A model generated the notes under the pieces. That model had not been told where the DNA came from. It made no database searches and saw only the letters and a list, made by a program, of their open reading frames with translations. A stretch of 64,000 nucleotides of DNA, taken from NCBI GenBank assembly GCA_021209875.1, contig JAGYVD010000001.1, forward strand, positions 3,596,001 through 3,660,000, written 5' to 3'. Below are positions 34,512 through 44,760 of the stretch, one piece after another. Made by a program: the position numbers and the translations under genes. The DNA is from Rosellinia necatrix. Taxonomy: Eukaryota; Ascomycota; Sordariomycetes; Xylariales; Xylariaceae. The number at the start of each line of letters is the position of its first letter. Within the stretch, counting starts at the first letter, position 1.

Positions 34512-35807
34512 GGTACCGTGAAAGAATGTCTACCTGCCTATTTTAGCATCTTGTATATCAATATCAATATCAATATCAAGGGCAGTGTGACTCCATAAAC
34601 ATCAACACCACGCGAATATCGCCATCTACCTATGCGTACGGCTATTTAAGTAACTAAGTAAGCAGGCCATCGGTCGAAAGTTGTTCTGGTTTGTCGTTGA
34701 GTATATACCTACTTAGGTAAGTAAGTGTGTAACGCACTTATTGGGTTTGTTTCGTATGCCGGGATATGTATGGGTGGGCAAACAAACAACTAAGGTTGCT
34801 CTCTCCTGGTAACTAGTGATGTTTGCTTTCGGGGGAAGCTTATTACCTCCCTGCCACACATGGCCCTACTCGGTGACTGCGGCCGTTACCATCTAAAAAT
34901 AAACCAATTTCCCATGCCAATCCCATCGTGTCAGGTGGGGAGTGCACGGCTTTTGAATTTCATTCTCCGGGCAAGAAATGAATCGTGTGGGCCGAGTAAG
35001 TATAACTAACTGCCATCAGATAGATGGACGGACAGACAGATGGACGGACAGACAGACGGACAGACAGACAGACAGACGGACAGACGCCTTGAGTATCGTC
35101 ACCCCCCACCCTCCCCCTCTACCCCTTTCCACCGTCAAGCGGCCCGGGACACGAGAGGTGGTAGATGTCTAACGATGTGGACCGCGTGCTCTTCAATTAA
35201 GTGTCGTCTGCGCTACAGTCTCATTTCATTGTTCGCAACGACACCAGTCTCTCCTCCCACTTGTCTACCACCTTGTCCACCTTGTCCACCTTGTCCACCT
35301 TGTCCACCTTGTTCACCTTGTTCACCTTGTTCACCTCCAACCCCCCCTCCACTCCACGCATTGGTCTGCTCAACGTTCCTGGGTCCGACTACCCTGAGCA
35401 AAAGCCGGTTTGGATTCAGTACCGTGTTGTAGGAGTACCGCAACTAGTCTAATTACTTCGGAATCGATTTCGTACCCCCCGCTCTACCGGGAAGCAATCA
35501 CACTGTCATTCACTTCAAAAATTATCTTCGTGTCTCCCCCTCCCCCTCCCCCTCCCCCCAAATTCGTCCAATCACGAAGTAAAAGGTTGAGGTTGCGGTT
35601 GCGGTTGCGGTTGCGAATTACATTCACTACCTACTTTGTAGACGACTAAGTTTTTTGGTCGTTCCTCTTCGATTGCAGTTAATTATCTCCCCTTCTATTT
35701 TTAATTCGGCGATACCCCTTCTCTTTCCACTCCCCGCGACTTTTGTCACTCAGAGATACCCATCAACCCTATTAACAACTCGTTTATTATTATACGAACA
35801 GGTCGCA
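34275..35807. repeat. Dense block of simple-sequence repeats
   Basis: A 1.5-kb intergenic stretch with many different microsatellites: (CA)n then (TA)n at 34,476-34,512; ATATCA hexamers at 34,554-34,579; GACA/GACG tetramers at 35,021-35,086; a CCTTGTCCA/CCTTGTTCA nonamer array at 35,261-35,337; CCCCCT hexamers at 35,535-35,559; GGTTGC hexamers at 35,585-35,614. Open frames reported through these are repeat artefacts. No gene. Confidence 0.85.
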
Positions 35808-36807
35808 ATGACGCCAAACACTCCACCCCCGGCGCGTCGTGAGGGCATCGTGTGGGTAACCTGCTCTTATCCCACGAGTTTCTACTACTGCGGCAACTTC
35901 CGGGGGGTGTTGCGCCGCCGATCCATGTAGCTTCATGCACAGCGAGAGTCCCTGTGATGCCGCCATCGCCGCCCACGAGAACCAGAGCGACGGCAGCAAT
36001 GAGAGTACGCCCGCCGAGGCCGTCGAGACGATAAGCCAAACCTCAATCGGCGTGCCGTCGCCCTCTTCGGCTGGGGGTACTACCACCTCCACAGCCAACG
36101 ACGCGAGCACGTCCACCTCGGAAACCAATGGTGCATCCTCTCCTACAAGCTCTCCGCTGTCTACTTTGGCGGAGACTTCCACGACGGCTGATGCCGTTGC
36201 CTCCAGCACAACTGGTACGCATTCCTGATTCCCTGTCCTCATCTCCTACCATGACTTTGCCACAACTGCTACATTCTCAAGAAAAAAAAAAAAACCCCGT
36301 TCCCCCTTACGAGAAAATTTCCACTCAACCTCTAACGTTCCCCCAGGTGCTATGAGCGACACCAAACCAACCAGCGACATCACGCAGGCGCTTCCCGAAT
36401 CAACAGCAGCGCCATCCCTACCGCCGGGCGGAAGTCCCAGCCTCAGCCCGAGCCCGAGCCCCGGCCCTTCACTGTCGGGGCCGGCCCTTGCCGGCGTGGG
36501 CATCGGCGCGGCCGCCGGCATCATAGCGCTGCTCCTGCTGGCCATCTGGCTTCTCCGCCGGCGGCGGCGCCTCTCGAGGCGCATGTCCTTGCTCCACAGC
36601 AGCGGTGATAACAGTAGCCATGGTAGTAAATATGGTGGTGGTGGCGGCGATGGCGGCGGCGGCGGCGGCAGTGGTATCCCCGCGAGCACGGGCCCACCGT
36701 CCCGCCGGTCGTACACTGGCACGATGACGACCCTCGGCGGCAGCGGGTTCATCGAGCTACAAGACCAGCCGCATACGGCGTGCGCACTCGGCGGCAACAG
36801 CAACAGC

Positions 36808-36845
<38 letters not shown>

Positions 36846-37527
36846 CGATAACAATAATAATAATAATAAAGACGATGGCGACGCCATGGCGCCGTTTGAC
36901 GGCGCGCAGCGGCAGCGGCAGCGGCGGGTAGACGAGGGCTGGCCGCTGCGTGGCGACGCGCTCGCGCTCGCGCCGGCGCCGGCGGCGGACCCGGTGGCCG
37001 TGCGCTGGCGGCCATCGTCCGGCATGGTCGAGGAGTCGTCGCCGTCGTCGCCGCTTCTGCAGCAGCAGCTGATGCCGTTACCGCTATCGCCGCCGCCGCA
37101 CCATCAGCAACATCAGCAACAGCAACAGCAACAGCAACAGAGACAGCCTACCCCCTGCGCCGAGCTCGAATCGGCCCCGGCGGACCGCCGCTGCTCCTCC
37201 GCCTCTGGTCCCGGTTTCGGCGGCGCGCCGCGGGAGGAGGAGGAGGAGGAGGAGGAGGAGGAGAAGGAGGCGGGGAAGGACGAGAAGGAGGCGGCCCACC
37301 ACCCACCGCTGCTGCTGACGCCCGGGTTTTCGGGCGCGCAGACGGCCGCGATGGCCGCGATGATGAAGAGGCAAAGCCGCGGCTGTGGCCGGAACGACAC
37401 CGGCGACCTGCCCGACGCTTCATCGTCATCGCCGCCGCCACCGCGGGACGCACTCCGCGCCACGCTGAATGCCACCGACGACGAGCGCAGGAACAACCTG
37501 TACGCCAACAGCTGGGCGTACGCGTGA
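35808..37527 (+). CDS. Ser/Thr-rich single-pass membrane protein, frameshifted
   Basis: Two exons, about 35808..36214 and 36347..37527, but exon 1 contains a one-base frame break. Upstream the frame reads FYYCGNFRG; downstream, one base out of step, it reads CCAADPC, and together these match the cysteine motif (Y-x-C-x-F-x-GCC-x-x-x-PC) common at the N terminus of such fungal proteins. The break falls in a run of six G at 35,902-35,907; with one G fewer, exon phases agree and the protein would be about 528 residues. After a Ser/Thr-rich stalk comes one transmembrane segment (GVGIGAAAGIIALLLLAIWL) with an RRRRR stop-transfer. The long cytosolic tail contains poly-Gly, poly-Asn, poly-Gln and poly-Glu runs. 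It resembles wall-stress-sensor-like or SKG6-like membrane proteins; the function is unknown. It may be an assembly error or a pseudogene. Confidence 0.65.
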
Positions 37528-38444
37528 GTAGAGCGCTCTACGGAGAGGAGGTAAGGCGGGGGAGCTAGATGGGATGCGGACGGAGGAGAGAAAAAAAAAA
37601 AAAAAAAGGTAACTATGTATGATAGGGGGGAGGGAGGGAGTCACTGAGTTATAATAGGGGGATCCGGACTTGTGGGGCGAGGGAGGCAGAGGGAGAAAAA
37701 AAAAAAGAAAGAAAAAAAGAGGCCGTGTAAATGGAGACCACTACCTAGGTACATAGTAGGGTGGCCTTCTCTCATTTCTCCCACGCATAAGGGGTGGGAA
37801 ACACGGCTAAATTAACTAGGAGGGAGAAAGATGCAAACCATTGCCTAAGGAAAGGCATCTTTCTCCGACGACATGTGTCCACTTTGATACCTCTCGTTTC
37901 ATACAATCTTCCTCTATTCCTTTCGTCTCCAGCCCCAGAACCGAATCTCAAACAATTCCCGAATTCATGTACTTTTCGCTGACCTTTCCTGTGTCTTTTT
38001 ATAATGGGGTATACAAACGAATCAAACAATCAATGGGCAGAAGAGGAGAGCAGAAAGGTGGAAAGTCTGTTTTTCCACCAAGGCGGTTCTTCCCCATCAG
38101 CTATAGTAGATGTACCCAACGCCATCCATGCAAATCGTGGAGAAGGAAAGAAAGAAAGAAAGAAGCAGACCCCGGTCCCTTTCTTACGGAATTCTTTATG
38201 CGCCCGGGCAATCTGTGAACGCAAAACGCCATGCTAGGAAATCCACTCGGAATCTATTGGTTCGGTGAGAAGGGGTTGTTGGCATGGGATAGGAGGCGGA
38301 TGGATGGTGCTTTGTTGCTCCGAACGAGCCAGTCCTGTATGTTGGGGGAGAGCTCGTGTAGATATTTCTTTGCTAGCATGAATCTTCACCAATGCATCCG
38401 ATCACGACGGAATCGGACACCAATGATGGCCACGGGATTGTAAC
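37528..38444. other. Convergent intergenic region with A-runs
   Basis: About 0.9 kb between convergent 3' ends. Runs of A (37,592-37,608 and around 37,695-37,718) and purine-rich sequence follow the upstream stop. No gene recognised. Confidence 0.5.
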
Positions 38445-39106
38445 TCAGTTCGGCATCAGCTTGTTTACCTCGTCGAGAAGCTCCTGCAAGTCCTCGTCGC
38501 CAATTTTGTCGGTGAGTGATGGGATCAGTGTCTTGGCCTCCTCGGCGGTTTCACAGCACAGAGAGCCTATGGGTTGACCGTGAGTTGTGAAGCCGACGCA
38601 AATTCTGAAAGAAGGCACCTACCGAGCTGTGCGCGCTCAAACTTATGGAATTCCTTGTGTGAGCTCAAAAGTCGCTCTACCGCCTCGACATTTTCCTTCT
38701 TCTTGAAGCGTGAAAATGCGTCCAGGTAGTCGATCGTTTTGGTCAACATCCTATCCAGAGGCGTGCGTTAGCCACAGCTCACAGCGACCAAGGGCCCCTT
38801 CTTAGACGCGGCCGGCAGAAAGAGGAGGGCATGCCCAAGGCGGCGCGAGTTTCCCGCATGACATCGGAGGGCCTGTTGAGAGAGGTGGGAATCTGCGCAT
38901 GCATACTCAGTCTCATTGACATTTTTGCGGTCATTCCGTCGCTTTGCTACAAGGGCATTAATAACCAGCGCTGCCTCGGACAGGGTTAGAGTGTCGACAT
39001 CCTGGAATTCGCCGAGGTTGATGGTGGTTGATGCCTCCTCGTTGCCAGCGGCTATCGCCTTGGTGCGGGAGGTCTGGTGAAACTCCTCCATCTGGGGACG
39101 CGACAT
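38445..39106 (-). CDS. RPB4: RNA polymerase II subunit RPB4
   Basis: Subunit that, with Rpb7, forms the stalk of RNA polymerase II and links transcription to mRNA export and decay. Three exons on the complement: 38907..39106, 38623..38750 and 38445..38566, giving 149 residues, the normal size. Landmarks are INLGEFQDVDTLTLSEAALV, the splice-spanning NETEMLTKTIDYLDAFSRF, ERLLSSHKEFHKFERAQLGS and the C-terminal SLTDKIGDEDLQELLDEV. Both introns interrupt codons (phases 2 and 1), and only these joins preserve the family sequence. The ATG at 39,106 gives MSRPQMEEFHQTSRTK. It is divergent from TRS23; a GC-rich tandem repeat lies just upstream. Confidence 0.95.
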
Positions 39107-39942
39107 GACGGCTGTCTGTTCCAAGGGGCCTGGGGGGTGTGCTTGGTCGTGGGAAGGGGCTCGAAGAGCGTGCGAAGAGCGTGCGAAGAGCGTGCGAGGG
39201 GGCGTGCGAGGGGCGTGCAAGGGGCGTGCGAGGAGCTTGCGATGTCGGAAAACGAGCAGGATCGTCGACGGAAGCGTGGAGGAGGCTAACGAGCGATGCG
39301 CCAGGCAGTTGTCAGCCAATGACGGACGTCAATACGGGTCAACCAATAGATGTGCGGCTCCCGTAGTCGGCAGCGTCGCAGAGGACTTGTTGGTGGTGAA
39401 TAGAAACCTTTGTTGCGATGAGAGTTTGAAAGATGAAGATAGCTATTAGATGCCCGGTTACCTAGCTACTTAGCATTGTTCAAAGTTTGGCACTCAGGTC
39501 AGGTCAAACAAGAAGCAGGCAGTTGGTCCGGCACGCGAATCAAGGTCGACACCAAGATTCTGGCGAGCAGGGGCTAGGCTCTTACCCATTTCGCTTTAGC
39601 GTGTTATAGTGGGCTGGTCCCCTGCAAACAATGCACCAGAAGACAGCACGACCGACCTCCTTGGGCTGATCAGGAAGAAAGAGCTTGTATCCCGATACCC
39701 AGACCACACGCGCAGCCTATGGTGATTGATAGGTACTGACTACCTCCCATTTGAGTTACACCTACCAATAAGTTGTAAGTTACAGCAACCTTGTGGGGAA
39801 ACCTCGGATGCGCCATTCATTTCATTGATACCTTGGATTATATCCAGGTGAGCAGCAGCTGTGGTGAGGGTACTGTAGAAAAATAATACACCTGGATCCT
39901 CTTTCTCACTCGATATTACTCCTTACCTCCGGAGCTTCCATC
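39107..39942. other. Divergent region RPB4/TRS23 with a GC-rich minisatellite
   Basis: About 0.8 kb. Tandem units close to GCGTGCGAAGA/GCGTGCGAGGG fill 39,161-39,236, starting 55 nt upstream of the RPB4 start codon. Elsewhere nothing specific is seen. Confidence 0.6.
39161..39236. repeat. GCGTGCGARG minisatellite
   Basis: About seven imperfect units of 10-11 nt built on GCGTGCGAAGA or GCGTGCGAGGG, in the leader or core promoter of RPB4. Confidence 0.8.
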
Positions 39943-40601
39943 ATGTATGTTGCCCCTGCATCCTCCACAACCAGACACCAGCTAATAAATGTAATCAAAA
40001 GGGGTATATTGGCGCTCATTGTCATTAACAAGGCTGGCGGTCTCATCTACAACCGCAACTTTGGGGATAGTCTAAACCAGCTCAACACAAATGACTATCT
40101 TGTCCTTGCTGGCACCTTTCACGGGTGAGTTATATATATATATACATATATAATAAACGATTTGCAAACAGTTTTGCTGGCCTCGTGAGGCTAGGAAATT
40201 GTCGCTTCAACATCGAACCCAAAGCTCACCAAACCGCTTCCAGGGTCCACGCCATTACTACCCGCCTGTCCCCACTCAAGGCGCTTCAACAACAGCAACA
40301 ACAGGCCGCTTCCATGGCTGTAGGCGGCATACCAAGCCGTCCCGACCCGCCTTGCGGTCTCGAGGTCCTTGAGTCGGAGAACTTTCGGTTGCAGTGTTTC
40401 AATACCCTCACGGGCACCAAGTTCCTCCTCTTTACCGATACGCTACAGACCAACGTGGATGTAACTATGCGCAAAATCTACGATCTCTATGCCGACTTTG
40501 TCACCAAGAACCCCTTCTATCAGCTGGAGATGCCCATACGCTGCGACACCTTCGACAGGAAGTTAAACTCGTACATCAGAGAAACGAATAACGCTCGGTG
40601 A
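39943..40601 (+). CDS. TRS23: TRAPP complex subunit Trs23/TRAPPC4
   Basis: Core subunit of the TRAPP tethering complexes that activate Ypt1/Rab1 in ER-Golgi traffic (longin/sybindin fold). Exons: 39943..39944, 40002..40124 and 40244..40601, giving 160 residues. The first intron (39945..40001) splits the start codon: AT|GTATGT...AAAAG|G, giving [20 protein letters not shown], which matches the family opening. The intron is 57 nt with no stop in frame, so the unspliced message would also be translated, with 19 extra residues after Met. Later landmarks are [13 protein letters not shown], then [10 protein letters not shown] after the second splice, [37 protein letters not shown] and IRCDTFD. Intron 2 starts with a TA repeat after the GTGAG donor. 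Confidence 0.92.
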
Positions 40602-40972
40602 CAGCCTCTATGACGGGTTTTTATCTGTAAGCACAACACATACCTCTAGGAGCATTGAGCATGAGACATGAGTGTGAGGGAGGGGAGGGGAGGGGCGGGG
40701 GAGGGGGGGGGGCGACTAGAACTCGGTAGTTCTTTACACGGCACGGTGCATGGTGTTTAGGCGTTTGGTCATGTGTGCGGTGGACAAGCAACCAGCTTAT
40801 TTCGATCAATAATGAAGGGATAGCCGGTTGGCCTGAGTCTGGGATCAGAAATTGTTCTCTAAGTCTTGTACTCGATGTTTCCTATCTAGTAGTGTACACT
40901 TGTGGCTCCGAGGCCCATGCCGTAGAGAAGCATTTGAAAGGTGACACCTTTTCTTTTTTTTTTTTTTTTTAA
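40602..40972. other. Convergent TRS23/RPN10 interval with G-rich and T-run tracts
   Basis: 371 nt between convergent stops. A G-rich tract at 40,678-40,712 has several runs of four or more G and could form a G-quadruplex. A run of 17 T at 40,954-40,970 (A17 in the RPN10 sense) begins two bases after the RPN10 stop codon. Confidence 0.7.
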
Positions 40973-41930
40973 TCATGATGTGTCCATCTTATCACCACTG
41001 TCCTTGTCTTTCTTGTCGTGAGGTCCACTGCCACTCGCTTCGCCTCGCTCGTCTAACAAGGGCTGATTCTCGCCCTCTTCCTTGATATCCTCCAGGTTTG
41101 ACTTGTTCTTCCCTGCCTCTTCATTCATAGCAGCCTTGGCTTGCCGAGCATTCTCCTCTTCCATACTCATACGTAGAGCGAGCGCCAGTTCCGGGTCAGC
41201 GCTCGGGTCAAAGCCGAAATCAAATTCCTCACCACCCTCGGCCATATCCCCGCCGCCGCCAGCTCCACCCGAAGCTCCCTCGCCGAGAATCGCCGTGGAG
41301 AGAAGCTGGTCGCTGAGAAGTTTGCCACTTGGAGGAACGACGACGAGATGGGAGTTGTCATTGCCTTTGACGACATTGTTAAAAGCTTCGAGCTTCCTCT
41401 GAACGCCGTCATCGTCTAGGTCGCCGAACAAGATGAAGTCGATATCGATATTGCCCTTCTTCATCTTCTTCGCTAGGGCGACTAGCTTTTTCTCATCGTC
41501 AGCTACCGGGGAGCAAACAAATACAATAATGCGTTGACGTTGGGATTTATTTTGTCGGTGCTTCAAAGCAAGCTGTTGTAAAAGTACCGGTGTTAGCTAC
41601 TCCCACCTATCGTTGGAAATTGGTAGGGCGAGGGCATACGCTAGCAATCTGGATGCCTGTGGCAAGGTGTGAGGAGCCCGATATCTTTTTCTTGGTACGG
41701 TGTAGGCCTTCCAGCAGCTTCCCCCGTTCTGTTGTCAACGTCGAAAGAACCTCGGGTCCCTTCCCACCCATGCTCATCAAACCAACGGACGATTCGGGGT
41801 TGCCCTGTGTCACGCTATCGAATAGAATATTTATCGCATCGACCTGGGCATCGAAGCGTGACGGCGTGTAATCTCCATTCCGACTACTCTCCGAGTTGTC
41901 AACTACTAGCATCACGGCCTGGAGCGGCAT
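40973..41930 (-). CDS. RPN10: 26S proteasome regulatory subunit Rpn10
   Basis: Ubiquitin receptor of the proteasome 19S particle. Two exons on the complement, 41640..41930 and 40973..41572, give 296 residues. A VWA domain covers about residues 1-190: MPLQAVMLVVDNSESSRNGD, FDAQVDAINILFDSVTQGNP, then across the splice IASLALKHRQNKSQRQRIIV, and KMKKGNIDIDFILFGDLDD. A ubiquitin-interacting motif follows at about residues 223-240, DPELALALRMSMEEE. The tail is acidic and Lys-rich (KKDKDSGDKMD). Only one UIM is visible, as in yeast. The start is fixed by the MPLQAVM opening. It is divergent from the Borealin gene, with 679 nt between starts. Confidence 0.96.
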
Positions 41931-42609
41931 ATTGACAAGGATGGGTTGGGTTTGTCGGATGGAGAGAGAGAGAAAGAGAGAGATTCGCGCTGAGATCGAG
42001 ATGCTCGGGATGGAGGTCGCAAGAGATTAGGGTAGAGTAAAGGCGATAATGCGGTCGAGCGATTGACTACCGGCGTGGTTTACAGGGCGTTTGCTACTAT
42101 GCCCGGCAAAGAGACAAGGCTAGAATTACGTAGGGGCGAGGCGAGGGTGTAATAGATGGTCCTCGAAGCTTGTCAACGTCAGGTCGGTGCAGCCTTGAGC
42201 TAGCAATTAGTGTCTGTGCCTAGATACCTAGGTACAATGTGCTACTCAAGCAGGCTGAAGGCGGTCGCGCTCGGACCAAACACAACCTTGGCAATAATTG
42301 GTACATAGGTACATAACTACCTACATACCTGGTCAATGAGGCGCTATTGCGTACCCTACCTACCTAGTACTTAGGTACCTTGGTACATACCTACTCACCT
42401 ACCTACCAGTCTTGGAACCAGGGTAGCTTTCAAAAGTAAACAAGAACTACCTCTCTAAAACACGCCTACTCGGTTCCCCTCAACGCCTCGCGTATCACTC
42501 AAGCTTGCTAAGTCTATAACACTTCACACCCCAATTCATCATCCACGAACACAACCATCTCAGCGAATTGAAATACATTGGATACGCAACTCGACGATAA
42601 TCAGTAAAA
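41931..42609. promoter_or_regulatory. Divergent RPN10/Borealin promoter with TAGGTA cluster
   Basis: 679 nt shared between divergent genes. TAGGTACCTA-type motifs are packed into 42,220-42,410. No proteasome-type control element (GGTGGCAAA) was found by eye. Confidence 0.5.
42220..42410. repeat. TAGGTACCTA motif cluster
   Basis: At least ten TAGGTA/TACCTA-type units in about 190 nt of the RPN10/Borealin divergent promoter. Confidence 0.75.
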
Positions 42610-43754
42610 ATGGCTCCCGTGCAACCGCGAAAACGCAAGTCTGAATCATCGTCGCCAAGCGCGTCGACTCAGAGGAGCCCCATCAAGAAGCGCAAATTGG
42701 GAATCACTCTTGCTCAAAAGCAGGCATTAATTGACAATCTTCAACTCGAGAGTACGTGTTAATTAATAACTCTCTCCCTCTCTCTCTCTTTCTCTCGAGC
42801 ATAGCAAGTAACCATGGAAGCAGTCTCCGAACGCGCGCGGCGGTTAAGAGCGCAATATAATATACAAGCCCAGCAACTGCGATCACGCGTTGAAATGCGC
42901 GTCAACCGTATCCCGACAACGCTAAGGAGGCTCAAGATGAGCGAACTTCTCACAAGGTCTCTCCAGCCACAACGACCCCGGCCCGCGCCCAGGTCCCAGT
43001 ACGTAACCAAGCCTCCACCGGTTCCAGCAAAGGACGGAACATCGCCCAAGCCTATCCCCCGGAAGCCATTGCCTGCGGCCAGCCTGACCCGCGGGTATAA
43101 GCGGTTGAGGTGCGCTTGCAATATATCATTTGCGCATATGAGCTAACAGCATCTAGCAACGCGATTTCCGGTGCGGATAAAGAAAATCAAGGTGAAGCTA
43201 TAGACAATCCAAAGAAGAGACTGCGGGGCGTCGCTGTCCCAGCGCCCATCACAGCATCCCAAGTCCTCTCTCCGACGTCATCAAATACACGCGTCCTACC
43301 CAGAGATCGGCCAACCTCGCCCACAAAATCTATCATGAGCCGGCCTGCATCACCAATAAAACCACCCCCGGCCAAGGCTTCTTCAAACCTCCTTTCGAGT
43401 ATAGTAGAGAGAGCCAAGGCTTCGCGGCCAGCAGCTGCTACGAGGAAGCCTACAGCCTCTTCGACAGTAAGTTCCAACGCCGCCACGACGGCTACTGGCC
43501 GCACACGCAAAGCGCCAGCGCCGCCACCAAACACCGCTACTGCTCGTGGCAAGCGAAAGGCTAGCGTTGCTAGCGAATCGAGCGAAGGAAGCGCAACATC
43601 TGTGGTCAAGAAGGCATCGACCGCTTCAAAAACAACGAAGACGGCTCCTGCTTCAAAAAAGGCGGCGATGGGTACAACCAAATCGGCCACAACTAAGAAA
43701 GCGCCGGCCGTAAAAGCGCCAACGACGGGAAGGACTTTAAGGAAACGGGCGTAG
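42610..43754 (+). CDS. Borealin/Nbl1-type chromosomal passenger protein
   Basis: Three exons, 42610..42751, 42824..43109 and 43157..43754, give 341 residues. The N-terminal Nbl1/Borealin motif reads KKRKLGITLAQKQALIDNLQ, then LEISERARRLRAQYNIQAQQ across the splice, and RVEMRVNRIPTTLRRLKMSE. This helix binds survivin (Bir1) and INCENP (Sli15) in the chromosomal passenger complex with Aurora B. The rest is basic, Ser/Thr/Pro/Lys-rich and disordered (SRPASPIKPPPAKAS; the tail is full of KKA and TTK). The first acceptor is uncertain: GAAGCAG|TC gives LEISERARRL, the family pattern, whereas an AAG acceptor 16 nt upstream would add five residues. The protein is much longer than yeast Nbl1 (about 73 residues), as usual in filamentous fungi. 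Confidence 0.85.
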
Positions 43755-43929
43755 GGTTTAAAGGCTGTCTGTGTATACTTGTGTAGAGGAATTAGCGTAT
43801 GGCGTTTAGACAGATAAGTCACCAGGGTTTAGGTCGACTACGGCATCATATTGACTTGGGATTAAGAAGCATGGTTCTTTTTGCAGCATTCAAATATCCT
43901 GACATTTCCAGCGTGATTTTAAGAAGCAT

Positions 43930-44760
43930 TTATGACGGTTTCTTCTTCTTGTCGTCTACTAACTCGATGTTGTCCTCAGGTATGTCCTTATACTTTTCAA
44001 GAAGGAATTCCTCAATCTCGTCGCTCACATCGCCCTGGACGACAATCTCTTCGCCGCCGCTGGGTACCTTGGTTACTGAAGACCCCGTAGCGAACTTCTT
44101 GCCAAACTCCTTGGCGACCTTCTTCAGATCAAGGCCAAAAGCCTCCAGGCCTGATACGGCGGTAACATACTTCCTTTTATTCCTCTCGACGCGCTTTATT
44201 GTGATGACGCTGTTAGCCATCTTGTCGGCTTGCTTCTGTTCAGCCTTTTCGGCCTGGGCAGCTTTCTTTTGGGCGTCTTTGGCAGCCCGCTTTTGGGCTT
44301 CGACGGATAACGATGCCGTGGCAGCTTCTAGTGCTTCTATAGTCCACATATGGTGCATTCGGTTAGAAGTTGTCACGACCCTATTCTCACCTCGACTGCC
44401 GCAGGATTCATCACAGCCAGAAAGAACACATACCGGCCGACCATATCGTCTCATACATGGCAGGATATGCTTTCTGCAGCCAATCTTGGCATTTCTTGAC
44501 GGTGCCGCCATACTCGCAATACTACGCAGCGGAGTCAGCGTGCGTAATCGAATGCGGGAGCCGGATGTTGGGTCCGGATAGGCAGGGAGGAAAACAATAC
44601 CTCGGGGGGTAACGCGCAGACTATTCAAAAGGCTATTTATCAGTACAGCTTCTCCACATTGCAGGCCGCAAAGCGGAAGTTTGTTCAACTTACCACCGCA
44701 GTACGTGACATGGCGACTCTGGGGCTCGCTTGGGATTTCTGGTTGCTCGGCATCCGCCAT
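43930..44760 (-). CDS. TMA22: Translation machinery-associated protein 22 (DENR)
   Basis: Partner of Tma20/MCT-1; together they recycle 40S subunits after termination and promote reinitiation. Four exons on the complement: 44694..44760, 44601..44620, 44434..44521 and 43930..44336, giving 193 residues. The N terminus MADAEQPEIPSEPQSRHVTY leads into the cysteine region YCGVCALPPEYCEYGG, assembled over two splices, including a 20-nt micro-exon. It continues as KKCQDWLQKAYPAMYETIW. The C-terminal SUI1 domain reads SVITIKRVERNKRKYVTAVS and FGLDLKKVAKEFGKKFATGS. The micro-exon (CALPPE) is needed to restore the CxxC zinc-binding pattern. It is convergent with the Borealin gene, with stops 175 nt apart. 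Confidence 0.95.
   Translation of the reverse strand: MADAEQPEIPSEPQSRHVTYCGGKLNKLPLCGLQCGEAVLINSLLNSLRVTPRGIVFLPAYPDPTSGSRIRLRTLTPLRSIASMAAPSRNAKIGCRKHILPCMRRYGRPVCVLSGCDESCGSRGENRVVTTSNRMHHMWTIEALEAATASLSVEAQKRAAKDAQKKAAQAEKAEQKQADKMANSVITIKRVERNKRKYVTAVSGLEAFGLDLKKVAKEFGKKFATGSSVTKVPSGGEEIVVQGDVSDEIEEFLLEKYKDIPEDNIELVDDKKKKPS

Noticed and set aside
35261..35337. Nonamer array as a possible CRISPR-like repeat
   Set aside because: Units are 9 nt with no spacers, in a eukaryotic genome; it is a minisatellite.
36246..37025. 259-codon open frame opposite the Ser/Thr-rich membrane protein
   Set aside because: Consists of poly-Leu and Pro runs created by the antisense of CAA/AAC and GGC repeats.
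43187..43822. 211-codon open frame opposite Borealin exon 3
   Set aside because: Low-complexity antisense frame of a Lys/Thr/Ala-rich coding region.
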